Assembly: GCA_902626385.1 (NCBI GenBank)
Contig: CACOEZ010000007.1
Location: 1-45,005, forward strand
Length of the DNA stretch: 45,005 bases
Source of the DNA: an uncultured SAR86 cluster bacterium
GTDB lineage: Bacteria; Pseudomonadota; Gammaproteobacteria; Magnimaribacterales; D2472
Reading direction: 5' to 3'
Under the pieces are notes generated by a model that searched no databases, was not told the origin of the DNA, and saw only the letters and a program-made list of their open reading frames with translations. This document shows, one piece after another, positions 40,766 to 45,005 of this stretch (position 1 is the first letter of the stretch; each line of letters starts with the position of its first letter). A program made the position numbers and the translations under genes.

Positions 40766-41474
40766 CTATATTCATACCAAGTCTGTCTGCAACTTGATGA
40801 TAAGACTCTACAACATCACCTAGACCTTGCCTGAAACGATCTTTATCCATTTTTTTCATGGTTTGTGAATCCCATAACCTACATCCATCTGGTGTAAATT
40901 CGTCAGCAAGAAGAATCTTATCTTTATAAACTCCATATTCAACTTTAAAATCAACTAATATAAGCCCAGAGTCTATAAATAGCTTTGATAAAATTTCATT
41001 AACTAAATATGTTTGCTTTTTCATCTCATCTATTTGATCTTTATTTGCCCATCCAAAAGAAATAATGTGTTCATCATTAATTAGTGGATCTCCTAAATCG
41101 TCATCTTTTAAGAAAAATTCGAACAAAGGACTTTCAAATACTAAGCCATCTTCTGTACCGAGCCTTCTGCATATTGATCCAGAAGCTCTATTTCTGATTA
41201 CACACTCAATTGGAAACATATCCAGTTTATAAACTAACGAGTCAGTATTATCTATCACCTCAACAAGGTGTGTATCAACCCCATTTTTTTTCAAATGCTG
41301 CATTATGAAAGCATTAAATTGATTATTTACAGCTCCTTTTCCGAGAAGTGCTTCTTTTTTCTTACCATCAAAAGCAGAAGTATCATCGCTAAAGTGCATT
41401 ATCAAATGATCTTCATTCTCGGTTGTAAACATTGATTTTGCTTTACCTTTTGTTATTTCTTTTAATTTTTCCAT
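40758..41474 (-). CDS. purC: SAICAR synthetase PurC
   Basis: This 238-residue purine-pathway enzyme joins aspartate to CAIR with ATP. It has GKAKSMFTTENEDHLIMHFSDDTSAF (cited in part: the KAKxxF..DDTSAF pattern), PIECVIRNRASGS and LADEFTPDGCRLWD. It overlaps the bamC stop by one base. Its own stop codon lies in the isc promoter, so no terminator separates purC from iscR and read-through is likely. Confidence 0.97.
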   Translation of the reverse strand: MEKLKEITKGKAKSMFTTENEDHLIMHFSDDTSAFDGKKKEALLGKGAVNNQFNAFIMQHLKKNGVDTHLVEVIDNTDSLVYKLDMFPIECVIRNRASGSICRRLGTEDGLVFESPLFEFFLKDDDLGDPLINDEHIISFGWANKDQIDEMKKQTYLVNEILSKLFIDSGLILVDFKVEYGVYKDKILLADEFTPDGCRLWDSQTMKKMDKDRFRQGLGDVVESYHQVADRLGMNIET

Positions 41475-42457
41475 TAGCTTAACGATTCATTTATTTTTGA
41501 TATAAGTTGTTCAGACTCTTCAATATTACCATTTTTTGAAACAGCACGAACAAATGTTTTTTCATTTTCTTCAGTGATTGTAACTTCAAATTCTGCTTCC
41601 TCCCCAATAACAATTTCTTCCGCACCCACAGTCTCATTTCTGCCAAAGAGACCAAAAAAACCTTTCTCCTCAACTTGTGCATAACTTACATAAAAAATTC
41701 CATTAGTCCTATCTCTGTCATTAGTGACAATATTTGCCTCCACTAAAGCCTTACTGACAGAAGACCAAGCCCTATCAAAATTTAAATCTAAAGCAATTAC
41801 AGTTTTCCCATCTTCAGTAAAGATATTTGCTTTTTTCATTTCATTCAAATTCTGAGCTGCAAGGGAAGTTCCTGAAAAATTTGAGACTGAATTAGCAAAA
41901 TATTCAACAATGTTCGACATTTCATTCTGCAAAAACTCAGGATTGCTTATTATGGAGCCATCAGTTTTACTTATTTGATATAAAAATATTTCTGTCGAGG
42001 CTTCTTTGATGCCATGTTCAACTCGCATTTGCAGTTTTGTGTCTTGATCAAAGTCAATATCAATTTCTCCGGATACTGGATCAGCTTTTGTGACCTGATA
42101 AATTGATGTATCCCAATAATTTTTTGATATTGGCCATGAAGTAGAAGGAAGTGTTTCAACATAAATCCACATTAATTCTCCTAGACGTCGAAGCTGAACT
42201 GAACTATTACCTGAAGAAGCAAAAATTTGTCTAGGTTTTGGCACTTCAAGATTTCCATCTAAGCTTTCTAAATCAATTACAGGATAATGATTTTCAGAAT
42301 TAGGCTCATCTAGAGATCCCGGCAGAGCTATATCATCTTCAATTCGTTCTTCAAGAAAATCATACTGCTTGTCAGGAAAGTATCCATCAGACCCTCCAAA
42401 CATAGAACATGAGCTGGTAACAACTAATATTAAAGAAATTACAATATACCTATTCAT
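41474..42457 (-). CDS. bamC: Outer-membrane assembly lipoprotein BamC (NlpB)
   Basis: This 327-residue lipoprotein of the BAM complex has a signal peptide with lipobox TSSC (Cys17). An extended acidic region follows (about 20-80, including LPGSLDEPNSE), in the place that binds BamD. Then come two helix-grip domains (about 95-210 and 220-325). The dapA-bamC-purC order is the E. coli one, which supports the call since BamC diverges quickly. Confidence 0.88.
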   Translation of the reverse strand: MNRYIVISLILVVTSSCSMFGGSDGYFPDKQYDFLEERIEDDIALPGSLDEPNSENHYPVIDLESLDGNLEVPKPRQIFASSGNSSVQLRRLGELMWIYVETLPSTSWPISKNYWDTSIYQVTKADPVSGEIDIDFDQDTKLQMRVEHGIKEASTEIFLYQISKTDGSIISNPEFLQNEMSNIVEYFANSVSNFSGTSLAAQNLNEMKKANIFTEDGKTVIALDLNFDRAWSSVSKALVEANIVTNDRDRTNGIFYVSYAQVEEKGFFGLFGRNETVGAEEIVIGEEAEFEVTITEENEKTFVRAVSKNGNIEESEQLISKINESLS

Positions 42458-43347
42458 ATTAGTTTTAATTTTAACATCTCACTGATAATGTTTTCATGAA
42501 ATTCTTCATTTAACTGAACCAGTGGCAATCTTACAAAATCCTGAATCTTATTCATTTTGCAAAGCATCCATTTTGCAGGTACTGGATTTGATTCTACAAA
42601 CAATAATTTATATATAGTTTCATTTTTTTTATTTAAATCAATTGCCTGATCGAATTTTTCATTATTTATTAACAAACAAATTTCTGATATAGATTTTGGA
42701 ATTACATTTGCTGCAACAGATATTACTCCATGCCCGCCCTCTTTCATAAGGGTTAAAAAAGAAGGATCGTCACCTGATAAAATTGAAAATTCTTTATTAA
42801 CTGAATTAGAGATGTCTATCAATTCTTTTATTCTCTCAACTTCTTTTACAGATTCTTTAATTCCTATAATTTTTTCATGGCCAGACAAAACTTTGACAGT
42901 TTCTGGTAATAAGTCACATGCTGTTCGTGATGGTACATTGTATAAAATTTGAGGTATATCTACAGAATCAGCAATCTTTGTATAGTGCCTTATTAAACCT
43001 TCTTGACTGGGTCGATTATAGTAAGGGGTTACAAGCAAACACGCATCTGCTCCAATTCTTTTTGCTTCCGAGGTAGTTTCAATTGCTTGAGCAGTTGAGT
43101 TTGAGCCTGTACCAGCAATTACCGGAATTCTTCCATTAACAAGATTTACGGTTTTTTCAATTACTTCAATATGTTCTCTTACAGAAAGTGTGGCAGATTC
43201 TCCAGTTGTACCAACAGATACAATTCCATTAGTTCCCTCATCAATGTGCCACTGAATTAAATCAGATAAAGCATTAAAATCTACTTCACCATTTGAATTC
43301 ATGGGCGTCACTAAAGCTACAATACTGCCAGTTAAAGCTTGCATCAT
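42454..43347 (-). CDS. dapA: 4-Hydroxy-tetrahydrodipicolinate synthase DapA
   Basis: This 297-residue TIM-barrel aldolase starts the lysine/diaminopimelate pathway, condensing pyruvate with aspartate semialdehyde. The Schiff-base Lys is in IIGIKES, the catalytic Tyr in LYNVPSRT, and the GTTGESATL loop is conserved. Two adjacent ATG codons are possible starts. It overlaps bamC by four bases and diverges from bcp across 62 bases. Confidence 0.97.
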   Translation of the reverse strand: MMQALTGSIVALVTPMNSNGEVDFNALSDLIQWHIDEGTNGIVSVGTTGESATLSVREHIEVIEKTVNLVNGRIPVIAGTGSNSTAQAIETTSEAKRIGADACLLVTPYYNRPSQEGLIRHYTKIADSVDIPQILYNVPSRTACDLLPETVKVLSGHEKIIGIKESVKEVERIKELIDISNSVNKEFSILSGDDPSFLTLMKEGGHGVISVAANVIPKSISEICLLINNEKFDQAIDLNKKNETIYKLLFVESNPVPAKWMLCKMNKIQDFVRLPLVQLNEEFHENIISEMLKLKLI

Positions 43348-43409
43348 TTTATAATTAGGTAAAAATATGACTATACACTATTTTTAAAAAGTTATAACAA
43401 GGAAATATC

Positions 43410-43877
43410 ATGGCAAAAATACTAGAGGGCAAAAAATGTCCAAGCTTTGAAGGCGAATGCACCAACAACAAGACTGTTAGTAATAATGACTTAATAGGTA
43501 AAAATGTGGTGATATATTTTTATCCAAAAGATAGCACCCCAGGATGTACTACTGAAGGTCAAGATTTCAGAGACAATTATGAGTCTTTTAAAAAAACTAA
43601 TACTGAAATAATAGGAGTTTCTAGAGATAGTATTAAATCTCATGAGAATTTTAAATCAAAACAAAACTTTCCTTTTGAGCTCCTGTCAGATCCTGACGAA
43701 AAAATGTGCAAAACTTTTGATGTAATGAAAATGAAATCAATGTACGGAAGAGAATATATTGGTGTTGATAGATCAACCTTTTTGATTGACAAGTCAGGCA
43801 TTGTAAGAAAAATCTGGAGAGGCGTAAAAGTTAAAAATCATGTACTGGAAGTATTAGAAGAGACAAAGAGTCTTTAA
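43410..43877 (+). CDS. bcp: Thioredoxin-dependent peroxiredoxin Bcp (PrxQ)
   Basis: This 155-residue peroxide reductase has its peroxidatic Cys46 in YPKDSTPGCTTEGQDF. The resolving Cys five residues later, common in PrxQ, is replaced by Gln51; Cys100 is the next candidate, so it may use another resolving Cys or act as a 1-Cys enzyme. AAGGAA precedes the ATG. The bcp stop shares a TTAA with the stop of the convergent isoaspartyl peptidase gene. Confidence 0.95.
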   Translation: MAKILEGKKCPSFEGECTNNKTVSNNDLIGKNVVIYFYPKDSTPGCTTEGQDFRDNYESFKKTNTEIIGVSRDSIKSHENFKSKQNFPFELLSDPDEKMCKTFDVMKMKSMYGREYIGVDRSTFLIDKSGIVRKIWRGVKVKNHVLEVLEETKSL

Positions 43878-44839
43878 TATATTCTTACATTCAATTCTTC
43901 TTTATTGGTAATACTTCCTCGTATCATTCCATCTGTGTTAAATGGTGCTGCGACATTGGCGTCTTTATCTATTGCAATCAGTCCACCGTAGGCTTCAATT
44001 TCTTCTAATTCCATTAAAATTGTTTCAGACGATTCTTTAAGATTTTTTCCTAGGTACTCAATTCTAGTACATACTTCTTTAGCAACTTGATACTTTATAA
44101 AATATTCGCCATGTCCTGTTGATGAAACGCCACAAACATTATTTTGTGCCCAAGTGCCTGAACCAATAATTGGCGAATCACCTACTCTTCCTGGCATTTT
44201 ATTAGTCATCCCACCAGTAGAAGTACCTGCTGCTATATTTCCATTTTTGTCTAGAGCAACTGCTCCTACAGTCCCAATCCTGTCATGGACAATAGTATTT
44301 GATGCTGTTTTTTGCTTGGCTTTTCTTAATCTTTTAAGATTTTTTTCAGAGTAAAAATATGACTCATCAACTATTTCGAGCCCTGCATCCATAGCAAACT
44401 TTTCTGCACCCTCTCCAACTAACATTACATGCTCAGTTAGTTCTGAAACTTTCCTCGCTAATTTGATTGGATTCTTAATTTTTTTTATTGATGCAACAGC
44501 GCCAGCAGACCTATCATTTCCGTTCATAATTGAGGCATCCATTTCTTGAATTTCATCTGAGTTATAGACAGAACCTCGTCCAGCATTAAATAAGGGAGAA
44601 TCTTCCAATTCAGCAACTGCAAACTCGACTGCATCAATGCTTGATCCTCCTTGTTCAAGAATTTTGAATGCTTCAATCAAAGTTTTTGAAATTTTGTCTT
44701 CAATCTTATCTTTTTGATCTTCAGACAGGTTTTTCATTACGCCAGCTCCTCCATGGACTGCTATACCGAAGTTAGCGCTACTCATAAGAAAAGATGAATG
44801 CAAAAAAATGGAAAATATAAATAATGTTTTAATCCTCAT
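43874..44839 (-). CDS. iaaA: Isoaspartyl peptidase/L-asparaginase (Ntn hydrolase), exported
   Basis: This 321-residue precursor is cleaved by itself before Thr190 ([13 protein letters not shown]), the nucleophile of plant-type asparaginases. AVHGGAG (about 28-34), NAGRGSV and [22 protein letters not shown] are family motifs. A likely signal peptide (residues 1-22, ending MSSA) suggests export to the periplasm, unlike the cytoplasmic E. coli IaaA. It would cleave isoAsp dipeptides or asparagine. The start overlaps the end of the perM-like gene by 11 bases. Confidence 0.93.
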   Translation of the reverse strand: MRIKTLFIFSIFLHSSFLMSSANFGIAVHGGAGVMKNLSEDQKDKIEDKISKTLIEAFKILEQGGSSIDAVEFAVAELEDSPLFNAGRGSVYNSDEIQEMDASIMNGNDRSAGAVASIKKIKNPIKLARKVSELTEHVMLVGEGAEKFAMDAGLEIVDESYFYSEKNLKRLRKAKQKTASNTIVHDRIGTVGAVALDKNGNIAAGTSTGGMTNKMPGRVGDSPIIGSGTWAQNNVCGVSSTGHGEYFIKYQVAKEVCTRIEYLGKNLKESSETILMELEEIEAYGGLIAIDKDANVAAPFNTDGMIRGSITNKEELNVRIY

Positions 44840-45005
44840 TTAACTGAGAAGCTCCTGGCCATGAATTCCAAACAGCTTTTATAAATGTGGCTAATGGAAT
44901 GGAAAAGAAAACTCCCCAGAATCCAAACATACTTCCAAATATAAAAACAGCAAGAATTATTACTATAGGATGAAGTTTCACAGCCTCAGAAAAAATAATT
45001 GGAAC
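44829..45005 (-). CDS. perM: C-terminal end of a PerM-like (AI-2E family) permease
   Basis: Only the last 58 codons plus stop lie in the window. They read [17 protein letters not shown], then [28 protein letters not shown], then [13 protein letters not shown]: the final helices and short tail of the AI-2E/PerM transporter family (LHPhhhhhshhhhGxhhGhhGhhhAhPhAA pattern). perM lies near bcp in E. coli too. The substrate is unknown. Confidence 0.85.
   Translation of the reverse strand, partial: VPIIFSEAVKLHPIVIILAVFIFGSMFGFWGVFFSIPLATFIKAVWNSWPGASQLNED

Overview
The window is 45 kb of AT-rich, very tightly packed bacterial chromosome. Neighbouring genes often overlap by 4-25 bases, and no stretch longer than about 125 bases lacks a gene. 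Gene content and order are those of a gammaproteobacterium: ypjD/corB next to rpsP-rimM-trmD; murJ-ribF-ileS-lspA-ispH; sdhCDAB-sucAB-lpd-sucCD; iscRSUA-fdx-iscX followed by ndk-rlmN-rodZ-ispG-hisS-yfgM-bamB-der; and dapA-bamC-purC beside bcp and perM. The low GC, streamlining and nickel superoxide dismutase point to a marine surface-water lineage such as SAR86. That placement is inference. I see no rRNA, tRNA, CRISPR array, insertion sequence, phage gene or integrase.

Layout. 1-2168 (minus): an unidentified N-terminal fragment at the edge, then trmD, rimM and rpsP. The S16 protein carries a long low-complexity tail. 2270-4089 (plus): a shortened YpjD-like membrane protein and CorB. 4086-4991 (minus): a nickel SOD unit of a small histidine-bearing membrane protein, SodN and its maturation peptidase SodX. 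5036-7107 (minus): groES-groEL with a clear terminator and a likely heat-shock promoter. 7112-16302 (minus): VanZ-like, AmpG and AmpD (peptidoglycan recycling), ispH, lspA, ileS, ribF, murJ and msrB. 16355-19039: a small winged-helix protein, a hexapeptide acyltransferase and a divergent MATE exporter. This is the only accessory-looking patch, and several of its genes lack ATG starts.

19005-29796 (minus) is a nine-gene TCA-cycle operon running from succinate dehydrogenase through 2-oxoglutarate dehydrogenase to succinyl-CoA synthetase. 29891-40727 (minus) runs from iscR to der: Fe-S assembly, nucleotide and isoprenoid metabolism, 23S rRNA methylation, cell shape, histidyl-tRNA synthesis, outer-membrane assembly and ribosome biogenesis. 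The Isc machinery plausibly feeds the Fe-S enzymes nearby (IspG, IspH, RlmN, SdhB). 40758-43347 (minus) is dapA-bamC-purC. Bcp (plus), a secreted isoaspartyl peptidase (minus) and the C-terminus of a PerM-like transporter (minus) close the window.

I do not see a large new system. The points that most deserve a second look are: the small membrane protein translationally coupled to SodN; the iscR control region, where the purC stop codon, an IscR type 1 site, a sigma70 promoter and a predicted leaderless GTG start share about 40 bases; the loss of hscBA from the isc operon alongside an altered IscU N-terminus; an acyltransferase that seems to start at AUC; and the repeat tail on ribosomal protein S16.
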